Source: G963422705 sp963422705 (GTDB lineage Bacteria; Poribacteria; WGA-4E; WGA-3G). Taken from it: a DNA stretch of 64,000 bases. Under the pieces are notes generated by a model. It worked only from the letters and a program-made list of their open reading frames with translations. It was not told the origin of the DNA and ran no database searches. The translations under genes and the position numbers were made by a program. Shown piece after piece: positions 7,683 through 19,100 of this stretch (its first letter is position 1; each line of letters starts with the position of its first letter). The stretch covers positions 1,736,001 to 1,800,000 of the forward strand of contig OY730443.1 of assembly GCA_963422705.1 (NCBI GenBank), written 5' to 3'.

Positions 7683-9293
7683 ATGACAATCCCATTTCTC
7701 CACATGCAGCGCATAACAAAAGATTTTCCCGGGGCGCGTGCGCTAGACAATGTATCGTTTTCCGTGGCCGGTGCGAAAGAGGGACGTGGTGAAATCCATG
7801 CGCTTTGTGGGGAAAATGGTGCGGGCAAATCGACGTTGATTAAAATTCTTGGGGGTGTCCATCCTTATGGAACTTATGAAGGAAACCTTCTCATCAATGG
7901 TGAGACGCAAAAGTTCCGCACGGTGCGTGATGCGGTAAATGCAGGCATCGCCATCATCCATCAGGAATTGGCACTCATTCCAGAAATGACTGTCGCGGAA
8001 AACATCTATTTAGGCATAGAACCCCGGCGATTCGGCATCATCAATAGAAATGCCCTCTATCACGATGCGGCGCAATTACTCTCCCAGTTCGGGTTGAATA
8101 TTCCGGTACACGCGCATGCTCACGAACTCGGCATCGGGCAACAACAGTTGGTAGAGATTGCTAAGGCACTCTCGCGGAGTTCACGCCTGTTAGTACTTGA
8201 TGAACCGACTGCTGCACTTACCGAAAGCGAAGTCACGCTCCTCCATCAGAGCTTAGCGAAGCTCCAAGCAAAACGTGTCGCTTGTATCTATATCACCCAC
8301 AAACTTAAGGAAATCTTCGAAATTGCTGACAGAGTGACGGTATTACGCGATGGCAAAACCGTGTCAACACAAACAATTCAGGACTGTACTGAAGCAAGGC
8401 TCATCTCACAAATGGTTGGGCGAAAATTAACAACACGATTTCCACATCGTAATCGAAAAAAAACGCACACCCGGCCAGACAATGAAATTCGGATGCCACA
8501 AGCAGCGAAAGAACAAGCGGTATTACAAGTTGAAAATCTCAGTACGTACCCTGTCGAACCGCCGCGTCTTGATTCAATCACCTTTGAGGTGCAGCGCGGG
8601 GAAATCCTGGGACTTGCGGGGCTGATGGGCGCGGGACGAACCGAATTAATTCACGCGATTTTTGGGGCATCCGCTATAAAAAGCGACGGACGCGTCTTGA
8701 TAAACGGGAATGTTGTTGCGTTTGACACGCCGCGAGACGCCATTGCGCACGGCATAGGATTAGTTAGCGAGGATAGGAGACGCTACGGACTGATTTTGGA
8801 TGCTGGGGTTGACTGGAATATGACGCTCCCGGCTTTAGCAGTATCCACGGAAATGGTACAATACGGCGTTATAAACAGCGATGTGACGTATCAAAAAAGC
8901 AATCGGTACGTCGAGTCCCTTCGTATAAAAACGGGATTACTCAAAACGCCCGTGAGCCATCTGAGTGGCGGAAATCAGCAAAAAGTGGTTCTTGGCAAAT
9001 GGTTAATGACGCGCCCAATTCTCCTGTTACTTGATGAACCTACTCGCGGAATTGATGTTGGGGCGAAGGCCGAAATTTACGCGATTATCGCTCAACTTGC
9101 TGAAGACGGCGTCGCAATTGTGCTCGTCTCCTCAGAGCTCCCTGAAATCTTAGGCATGAGCGACCGGATTTTGGTGTTACACGATGGTAAAATTACCGGC
9201 GAATTTATTAATAAAAATGTGACGCAAGAGGATATCTTGCGGTACGCAGCAGGAATCCATGAAGGGAATTCTCTAACAATCCCACGACTTTAG
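7683..9293 (+). CDS. Sugar ABC transporter ATPase with two nucleotide-binding domains (RbsA/XylG/MglA type)
   Basis: A 536-residue tandem ATPase. Domain 1 has Walker A GENGAGKSTLIKIL, signature LGIGQQQLVEIAKAL and Walker B LLVLDEPTAAL. Domain 2 has the degenerate Walker A GLMGAGRTELIHAIFG, the canonical LSGGNQQKVVLGKWL and LLLLDEPTRGIDVG. This asymmetric pair is characteristic of the CUT2 family for ribose, xylose, galactose and similar sugars. The permease and binding protein normally beside it are absent: upstream is an IS element, downstream a decayed methylase. The ATG sits only 12 nt from the IS right tip and has no strong ribosome site. Confidence 0.9.
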   Translation: MTIPFLHMQRITKDFPGARALDNVSFSVAGAKEGRGEIHALCGENGAGKSTLIKILGGVHPYGTYEGNLLINGETQKFRTVRDAVNAGIAIIHQELALIPEMTVAENIYLGIEPRRFGIINRNALYHDAAQLLSQFGLNIPVHAHAHELGIGQQQLVEIAKALSRSSRLLVLDEPTAALTESEVTLLHQSLAKLQAKRVACIYITHKLKEIFEIADRVTVLRDGKTVSTQTIQDCTEARLISQMVGRKLTTRFPHRNRKKTHTRPDNEIRMPQAAKEQAVLQVENLSTYPVEPPRLDSITFEVQRGEILGLAGLMGAGRTELIHAIFGASAIKSDGRVLINGNVVAFDTPRDAIAHGIGLVSEDRRRYGLILDAGVDWNMTLPALAVSTEMVQYGVINSDVTYQKSNRYVESLRIKTGLLKTPVSHLSGGNQQKVVLGKWLMTRPILLLLDEPTRGIDVGAKAEIYAIIAQLAEDGVAIVLVSSELPEILGMSDRILVLHDGKITGEFINKNVTQEDILRYAAGIHEGNSLTIPRL

Positions 9294-9433
9294 GCTTCGC
9301 GTCCAACCCCGATAGAACGGGAGACGGTTCACACCGAATAAAATGCAGAAGTTCCACACATGCACGTGGCGTGCTACAGGCATTTCCTACTGTGTCAGCA
9401 ATTGAAGTAATTCGATAGATTTTTGACTCATAT

Positions 9434-9462
9434 TTGCATTCTATTGGCAATTGCGTTATAAT
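9434..9462 (+). promoter_or_regulatory. Candidate promoter in the 9294-9648 gap
   Basis: TTGCAT and TATAAT at 17-bp spacing, pointing toward the methylase remnant and the LRR gene. The rest of this 355-bp gap holds no gene I can support. Confidence 0.5.
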
Positions 9463-9648
9463 TCCCTAACATGATAGCGGGATTCCTATTTTGAAACAAC
9501 GTTTTAACGCCATGACGCTCACAGCATCCTCGGCAGAAAAGCACGTATTGTCGAGACGTGACAAACGCCAGATAGATTCAGTCCAATTTTACGTTTTAGG
9601 GGAATGCCCTTGCGGAACGATGCCTAATTTGGAGAAAAAAAAGCACCC

Positions 9649-10148
9649 ATGAAAACCGATAACGTTGAAAACAATACCGCGGTTCCAAGCGATGAGCGAC
9701 TTCAGCAGTTCAAGGAACTCTTCCCTGAATGCATCTCTGAAGGCGTGTTTGATACTGAAAAACTTCACAAAATACTTAACTTGAATAAAGTTATTGGGGG
9801 GGGTAAAACAGAGATACCGTTTCAATTGTGCTGGTAAACGCGAAGCCATACGCCTTTTCGGCATACCCACCCGGCCAACCCTAAAGCCGTGCCAGCACGA
9901 ATCCCTAAATTTCAATAACACCTCAAACCTCTTCAGTCAAGGCGACAATTTAGAGGTGTTGAAACGCCTCTACAACCCACATTTCGGACACATAAAAGTT
10001 ATCTACACCCACCCGTCCTACAACACTCGCAAGGACTTTGTCTACCCTGATAACTACGCGGCGCCGTTAGAGCCCTCCCTTCAATTGCCAGGCCAGAAAG
10101 ATAGTAAAGGCAACCGACAAACGCGAGATGGCGCACAATCCTTCCTGA
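9649..10148 (+). pseudogene. Remnant of type III restriction-modification DNA methyltransferase (Mod), N-terminal part
   Basis: The first frame (9649-9837) gives a Mod-like N-terminus (ERLQQFKELFPECISEGVFD, LHKILNLNKVIGGG). It breaks in a run of eight G at about 9795-9802, and a second frame continues with AGKREAIRLFGIPTRPTLKP, NLFSQGDNLEVLKRLY and VIYTHPSYNTRKDFVYPDNY. The catalytic DPPY motif of adenine methylases has become HPSY. The target-recognition and C-terminal parts are missing, and the next gene begins at once. It is therefore a frameshifted, truncated and motif-mutated relic. No res gene is present. Confidence 0.75.
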
Positions 10149-10161
10149 AAGGAGGCGCATC

Positions 10162-13100
10162 ATGTTAAGAATTCAGCTTCCTTTTGCTATCCTATTTTTG
10201 ATTGTGTCCGTGCTCTTTTTCGCACCGTACCAAACCGCAACCGCACAAAACGTAACCATTCCCGACAAGAATCTACGCGATGCCCTTGAGAAAGCGTTAA
10301 AGAAAAATGCAGGGGACGACATCACGCAGGCGGACATGGAGACGTTAACAACGCTTGAGGCAGGACAAAAGGGAATTATCTCTCTAACCGGACTTGAGTT
10401 TGCAACCAATCTGACATTATTGCTTCTTAACCAGAACCAGATATCTGATATATCGCCGCTACAAGGGTTGGTAAAACTGACAAGGTTGCGGCTTTTCAGC
10501 AACCAGATATCTGATATATCGCCGCTCCGAGGGTTGGTAAACCTGACAAACTTGTATCTTTTCGATAACCAGATATCTGATATATCGCCGCTACAAGGGT
10601 TGGTAAGCCTGACATACTTGGATCTTAACCAGAACCAGATATCTGATATATCGCCGCTCCGAGGGTTGGTAAAACTGGAACGCTTGGAGCTTTCCGGCAG
10701 CCAGATATCTGATATATCGCCGCTACAAGGGTTGGTAAAACTGGCAGTGTTGTTCCTTGGGGACGACGAACTATCTGATATATCGCCGCTTCAAGGGTTG
10801 GTAAACCTGACATACTTGATTGTTTCCGGCAACCAGCTATCTGATATCTCGGCGCTACAAGGGTTGGTAGAACTGGAACGCTTGTATCTTGGCCAGAGCC
10901 AGCTATCTGATATATCGCCGCTTCAAGGGTTGGTAAAACTGACAGGGTTGTATCTTTTCGATAACCAGATATCTGATATATCGCCGCTACAAGGGTTGGT
11001 AAACCTGACAAACTTGGATCTTAACAACAACCAGATATCTGATATATCGCCGCTACAAGGGTTGGTAAACCTGACAAACTTGGATCTTAACAACAACCAG
11101 ATATCTGATATATCGCCGCTACAAGGGTTGGTAAACCTGACAAACTTGGATCTTAACAACAACCAGATATCTGATATATCGCCGCTACAACGGTTGGTAA
11201 AACTGACAGGGTTGGGGCTTAACAACAACGAGCTATCTGATATATCGCCGCTACAACGGTTGGTAAGACTGAAAGCGTTGTATCTTCACAACAACCATAT
11301 ATCCGATTTCTCCCCAATTGACGCATTCAAAGATAATATTGATTATTACCGCTACCTCCCCCAAGACCCCTTCGTAACCATTCCGGACGCGGGGCTACGC
11401 GCTGCCCTTGAGTCCGCCTTAGGCAAATCTGCAGGGGAGCCCATCACGGAGGCGGACATGGCGACGTTAACAACGCTTGATGCAACGAGAGCCGGAATTA
11501 CCGATTTAACCGGACTGGCGTTTGCAACCAATCTGACAGAGTTGTCTCTTTCCGATAACCAGCTATCTGATATCTCGCCGCTACAAGGGTTGGTAAAACT
11601 GACAGGGTTGGCACTTTCCAATAACCAGCTATCTGATATCACGCCGCTACAACCGTTGGTAAAACTGACAGGGTTGGGGCTTGACAACAACCAGCTATCT
11701 GATATCACGCCGCTACAACCGTTGGTAAGCCTGGAAAGGTTGCATCTTCACAACAACAAGCTATCTGATATATCGGCGCTCGAACGGTTGGTAAAACTGA
11801 CACAGTTGTGGCTTGACAACAACCATATATCCGATTTCTCCCCAATTGACGGATTCAAAGATGATATTACTAATTACCGCTACCTCCCCCAAGACCCCTT
11901 CGTAACCATTCCGGACGCGGGGCTACGCGCTGCCATTGAGTCCGCCTTAGGCAAATCTGCAGGGGACGCCATCACGCAGACGGAGATGGCGACGTTAACA
12001 ACGCTTACTGCAAGCAATGCCGGAATTACCGATTTAACAGGACTGGCGTTTGCAACCGAACTGACAAGGTTGCGGCTTCAGGACAACCAGCTATCGGATA
12101 TATCGCCGCTCGAAAAGTTGGTAAAACTGACAGAGTTGTGGCTTCACAACAACCAGCAGTTATCTGATATCTCGGCACTCGAAAAGTTGGTAAGCTTGAC
12201 AGAGTTGTGGCTTCACGACAACCGGCTATCTGATATCTCGCCACTCGAAAAGTTGGTAAAACTGACAACGTTGACACTTTCCAACAACCAGCAGTTATCT
12301 GATATCTCGGCACTCGAAAAGTTGGTAAGCCTGACAGAGTTGTGGCTTCACGACAACCGGCTATCTGATATATCGGCGCTCGAAAAGTTGGTAAAACTGA
12401 CAACGTTGTATCTTCACAACAACCAGCTATCGAATATATCGCCGCTACAACCGTTGGTAAAATTGACAGTGTTGTATCTTCACAACAACAAGATATCGAA
12501 TATATCGGCACTCAAAGATTTGAAAAACCTGATAGAGTTGACGCTTGACAGCAACCAGATATCCGATTTCTCCCCAATTGACGCCTTCAAAGATAATCTG
12601 GATGAATACAGCAACAGCAACCAAATCCCCACCGTAACCATTCCGGACACGAATCTACGGAGTGTCCTTGAGTCCGCGTTAGGCAAATCTGCAGGGGACG
12701 ACATCACAGAGGCGGAGATGGCGACGATAACAAGTCTTGAGGCAAGCGATGCCGGAATTACCGATTTAACAGGACTGGCGTTTGCAACCAAGCTGATAGA
12801 GTTGTATCTTTCCGGCAACGAGATATCTGATATATCGGCACTCAAAGATTTGAAAAACCTGATAGAGTTGACGCTTGACAGCAACCAGATATCGGACATA
12901 TCGCCACTACAACCGTTGGTTAGCCTGACAGTGTTAGATCTTTCCGGCAACGAGATATCGGACATATCGGCGCTACAACCGTTGGTAAAACTGACACGGT
13001 TGCGGCTTTCCAGCAACCAGCTATCTGATATATCGCCACTACAACCGTTGGTAAAACTGACAGAGTTGCGGCTTTCCAACAACCAGCTATCTGATATATC

Positions 13101-16100
13101 GGCACTACAACCGTTGCTAAGCCTGACAGCGTTACGGCTTTCCAGCAACCAGCTATCTGATATATCGGCGCTACAACCGTTGCTAAGCCTGACACACTTG
13201 CGGCTTGACAACAACGAGCTATCGGATATATCGCCACTACAACCGTTGGTAAGCCTGACAGCGTTGTGGATTAACTACAACTATATATCCGATTTCTCCC
13301 CAATTGACGGATTGATAGCTAATCTGGATGAATACTACTACCTCCCCCAATATGTAACCATTCCGGACGCGGGGCTACGCGCTGCGATTGAGTCCGCCTT
13401 AGGCAAAGCTGCAGGGGACGCCATCACGCAGACGGAGATGGCGACGTTAACAACGCTTACTGCAAGCAATGCCGGAATTACCGATTTAACAGGACTGGCG
13501 TTTGCAACCAAGCTGACAACGTTGCAGCTTTCCGGCAACAGGCTATCTGATATATCGCATCTCCAAGGGATGGTAAACCTGACAGTGTTGTGGCTTTGGA
13601 ACAACGAGATATCTGATATATCGCATCTCCAAAGGATGGTAAACCTGACAGACTTGAATCTTTACAAAAACAAGCTATCGAATATATCGCCGCTACAACC
13701 GTTGGTAAACCTGACAGTGTTGTGGCTTTCCAACAACCAGATATCTGATATCTCGCCACTACAAGGGTTGGTAAACCTGAAAGAGTTGCATCTTTCCGAG
13801 AACCAGCTATCGGATATATCGGCACTCGAAAAGTTGGTAAACCTGACAGTGTTGGATCTTTCCGGCAACAAGCTATCGGACATCTCGCCGCTACAACTGT
13901 TGGTAAGACTGAAAAGGTTGTATCTTTCCAACAACCATATATCCGATTTCTCCCCAATTGACGGATTCAAAGATGATATTACTTTTTACTACCTCTTCCC
14001 CCAAGACCCCTTCGTAACCATTCCGGACGCGGGGCTACGCGCTGCCATTGAGTCCGCCTTAGGCAAATCTGCGGGGGAGCCCATCACGCAGGCGGAGATG
14101 GCGACGTTAACAACGCTTGAGGTAAGTTCTTCCAGCATTAGCGATTTAACGGGACTTGAGTTTGCAACTAGCCTGACAAGGGTGGAGCTTCGCCGCAGCC
14201 GGATATCGGATATATCGCCGCTAAAACTGTTGGTTGGCCTGACAAAGTTGTATCTTGGCCAGAACCAGATATCGGACATATCGGCGCTCGAAGGGTTGGT
14301 AAACCTGACATACTTGTATCTTGCCGATAACCAGATATCTAATATATCGCCGATACAACCGTTGGTAAACCTGAAACACTTGTGGCTTGACAACAACAAG
14401 ATATCCGATTTCTCCCCTATTGCCGGATTGATAGATAATCTGGATTATTACAGCAACAGCAACCAAAAAATTAATGTGGACATTCCGGACGCGAATCTAC
14501 GGGCTATCGTTGAGTCTGCGTTAGGCAAATCTGCAGGGGACGCCATCACGCAGGCAGAGATGGCAACGATAACAACGCTTGAGGCAAGCGATGCCGGAAT
14601 TACCGATTTAACGGGACTGGAGTTTGCAACCAGCCTGACAAGGGTGGAGCTTGGCCAGAACCAGCTATCTGATATTTCGCCGATACAACCGTTGAAAAAC
14701 CTGACATGGTTGAATCTTCGCCAGAACGAGCTATCTGATATATCGCCGCTACAACCGTTGGTAAAACTGACATACTTGTCGCTTTGGCACAACGATATAT
14801 CGGATATATCGGCGCTACAAGGGTTGGAAAAACTGAAAAGGTTGTATCTTTCCCAAAACGAGCTATCTGATATATCGCCGCTACAAGGGTTGGTAAGCCT
14901 GACACAGTTGACTCTTCACGAGAACGAGATATCTGATATATCGCATCTCCAAGGGTTGCTGGAACTGACAGTGTTGTTTCTTGATAACAACGAGCTATCT
15001 GATATATCGGCGCTTCAAGGGTTGGAAAAACTGAAAAGGTTGTATCTTTCCAAGAACGAGCTATCTGATATATCGCCGCTACAACCGTTGGTAAAACTGA
15101 TAGAGTTGCGGCTTACCGACAACGAGCTATCTGATATCTTGCCGCTACAACCGTTGGTAAAACTGAAAAAGTTGTGGATTGCCTACAACTATATATCCGA
15201 TTTCTCCCCAATTGCCGCATTGATAGCTAATCTGGATACATACGTGAACAGCCCCCAAAAGGTAACCATTCCGGACGCGGGGCTACGCGCTGCGATTGAG
15301 TCCGCCTTAGGCAAATCTGCAGGGGACGCCATCACGCAGGCGGACATGGCAACGATAACAACGCTTGATGCAAGCAATGCCGGAATTACCGATTTAACAG
15401 GACTGGCGTTTGCAACCAAGCTGATAACGTTACAGCTTCAGAACAACCGGATATCGAATATCTCGGCGCTACAACCGTTGGTAAAACTGACAACGTTGAC
15501 ACTTTCCAACAACCAGCAGTTATCAGATATCTCGGCGCTACAACCGTTGGTAAAACTGACAGTGTTACGGCTTGACAGCAACCAGATATCTGATATCTCA
15601 CCGCTACAACCGTTGGTAAGCCTGACAGAGTTAAGGCTTGACAGCAACCAGATATCTGATATCTCGGTGCTACAACCGTTGGTAAAACTGACAACGTTGA
15701 CACTTTCCAACAACCAGCAGTTATCAGATATCTCGGCGCTACAACCGTTGGTAAAACTGACAGTGTTGCGGCTTGACAGCAACCTGATATCTGATATCTC
15801 GCCGCTACAACCGTTGGTAAGCCTGACAGAGTTAAGGCTTGACAGCAACCAGATATCTGATATCTCACCGCTACAACCGTTGGTAAGCCTGACAGAGTTG
15901 TGGATTAACTACAACTATATATCCGATTTCTCCCCAATTGACGCATTGATAGCTAATCTGCGTGTCTACCACGACAGCCCCCAATATGTAACTATTCCCG
16001 ACGCGAACCTACGCCAGAAAATTGAGTCCGCCTTAGGCAAATCTGCAGGGGACGACATCACGCAGGCGGAGATGGCAACGATAACAACGCTTGAGGCAAG

Positions 16101-19100
16101 CGATGCCGGAATTACCGATTTAACAGGACTGGAGTTTGCAATCAAGCTGACAAAGCTGAATCTTCGCAAAAACAAGATATTAGATATATCGCCGATACAA
16201 CCGTTGGTAAAACTCATAGAGTTACGGCTTGACAACAACAAGATATCAGAAATATCGGCGCTAGAACCGTTGGAAAAACTGAAAAAGTTGTGGCTTTACA
16301 ACAACCAGATATCCGATTTCTCCCCGATTGACGCCTTCAAAGATAATCTGGAGGAGTACCGCGACAAAACGGTAACCATTCCGGACGCAAACCTACGCGC
16401 TGCGATTGAGTCCGCCTTAGGCAAAGCCGCAGGGGACGACATCACGCAGGCGGAGATGGCAACGATAACAACGCTTGATGCAAGCGATGCCGGAATTACT
16501 GATTTAACAGGACTTGAGTTTGCAACCAAGCTGACAACGTTGAATCTTCGCAAAAACAAGATATTAGATATATCGCCGATACAACCGTTGGTAAAACTGA
16601 CAGAGTTACGGCTTGACAACAACAAGATATCAGAGATATCGGCGCTAGAACCGTTGGAAAAACTGAAAAAGTTGTGGCTTTACAACAACCAGATATCCGA
16701 TTTCTCCCCGATTGACGCCTTCAAAGATAATCTGGAGGAGTACCGCGACAAAACGGTAACCATTCCGGACGCGAACCTACGGGCTGCCCTTGAGTCCGCC
16801 TTAGGCAAAGCTGCAGGGGACGACATCACGGAGGCGGAGATGGCAACGATAACAACGCTTGAGGCAAGCGATGCCAAAATTACCGATTTAACAGGACTGG
16901 CGTTTGCAACCAAGCTGATAGTGTTGTATCTTCACAAGAACCGGGTATCTGATATCTCGCCGCTACAAGGGTTGATAAAACTGACAACGTTGTCTCTTGA
17001 CAACAACCAGATAAAGGATATCTCGGCGCTAAAACTGTTGGTAAGACTGAAAAGGTTGTCTCTTTACAACAACCAGATATCCGATTTCTCCCCAATTGAC
17101 GCCTTCAAAGATAATCTGGAGGAGTACCGCGACAAAACGGTAACCATTCCGGACGCGAACCTACGGGCTGCCATTGAGTCGGCGTTAGGCAAAGCTGCAG
17201 GGGACGATATCACGGAGGTGGAGATGGCGAGGTTAACGACGCTTGATGCAAGCGATTCCGGAATTACTGATTTAACAGGACTTGAGTTTGCAACCAATCT
17301 GATAGAGTTGAATCTTCGCAAAAACAAGATATTAGATATATCGCCGCTACAACCGTTGGTAAAACTGACAGCGTTACGGCTTGACGACAACAAGATATCA
17401 GATATCACACCGCTAGAACGGTTGGAAAAACTGAAAAAGTTGTCTCTTTACAACAACCAGATATCCGATTTCTCCCCAATTGACGCCTTCAAAGATAATC
17501 TGGAGGAATACCGCGACAAAACGGTAACCATTCCCGACGCGAACCTACGCGCTGCGATTGAGTCCGCCTTAGGCAAAGCCGCAGGGGACGACATCACGCA
17601 GGCGGAGATGGAGACGATAACAACGCTTGATGCAAGCGATTCCGGAATTACCGATTTAACAGGACTGGAGTTTGCAACCAAGCTGACAACGTTGAATCTT
17701 CGCAAAAACAAGATATTAGATATATCGCCGCTACAACCGTTGGAAAAACTCATAGAGTTACGGCTTGACGACAACAAGATATCAGATATCTCGCCGCTAG
17801 AACCGTTGGAAAAACTGAAAAAGTTGTCTCTTTACAACAACCAGATATCCGATTTCTCCCCGATTGACGCCTTCAAAGATAATCTGGAGGAGTACCGCGA
17901 CAAAACGGTAACCATTCCGGACGCGGGGCTACGCGCTGCCATTGAGTCCGCCTTAGGCAAAGCTGCAGGGGACGACATCACGCAGGCGGAGATGGAGACG
18001 ATAACAATCCTGAAGGCGCCTGATTCCGGAATTAGCGATTTAACAGGACTTGAGTTTGCAACCAATCTGATAGAGTTGGAGCTACGCAACAACAAGATAT
18101 TAGATATATCGCCGATACAACCGTTGGAAAAACTGACAGCGTTACGGCTTGACAACAACAAGATATCAGATTTCTCCCCTATTAACGTTTTGATACCTAA
18201 TCTGGAGGTATACCACAACAGCAACCAAAATCTTGAGCCCGTGTTAGACAAAACAAATCCAGTAAGCATTCCTGACGCAAATCTACGCCGGGCAATTGAG
18301 AAGACGTTAGGCAAAAAAGCAGGCGAGACCATCACGCAGGCGGAGATAGCGAAGATAACACTGCTTCAGGCACCTGGGTACGGAATTCGCCGGCTCACCG
18401 GACTTGAGTTTGCAACCAATTTGATAACGTTGACGCTTGACTACAACCTGATAGAGGATATCACGCCGCTAAAAGGGTTAGAAAATCTGATAAGCTTGGA
18501 GCTTGGCAAGAACCATCTATCGGATATCACGCCGCTAAAAGGGTTGCTAAACATGAGAGCGTTGTATCTTTATGAGAACGAGATATCGGATATTTCGCCG
18601 CTCAAAGGGATGGTAAACCTGCAAAGGTTGGCGCTTTATGAGAATAAGCTATCGGATATATTGTCTCTCCAAGGATTGCTAAACCTGACAGAGTTGAATC
18701 TTCATAACAACCAGTTATCGGACATCTCGCCGCTAAAAGGGATGGTAAACATGAAAAGGTTGTGGCTTGACAGCAACCTGATATCGGACATCTCGCCGCT
18801 AAAAGGGATGGTAAGCCTGACAGAGTTGTGGCTTGACAACAACAAGATATCGGATATATCGGTGCTCCGCCTGTTGCTAAGCCTGACAACGTTGTATCTT
18901 TCCGAGAACCAGCTATCGGATATATCGCCGATACAACCGTTGCTAAACCTGAAAAGGTTGTGGATTGACAACAACAAGATATCCGATTTCTCCTCTATTG
19001 ACGAATTGATACTTAAGCTGGATGAATACCGCTACCTCCCCCAAAATGTAGAGATTCCCGACGAGAAGCTACCCCCTGTCATTGAGCCGGCGTTAGACAA

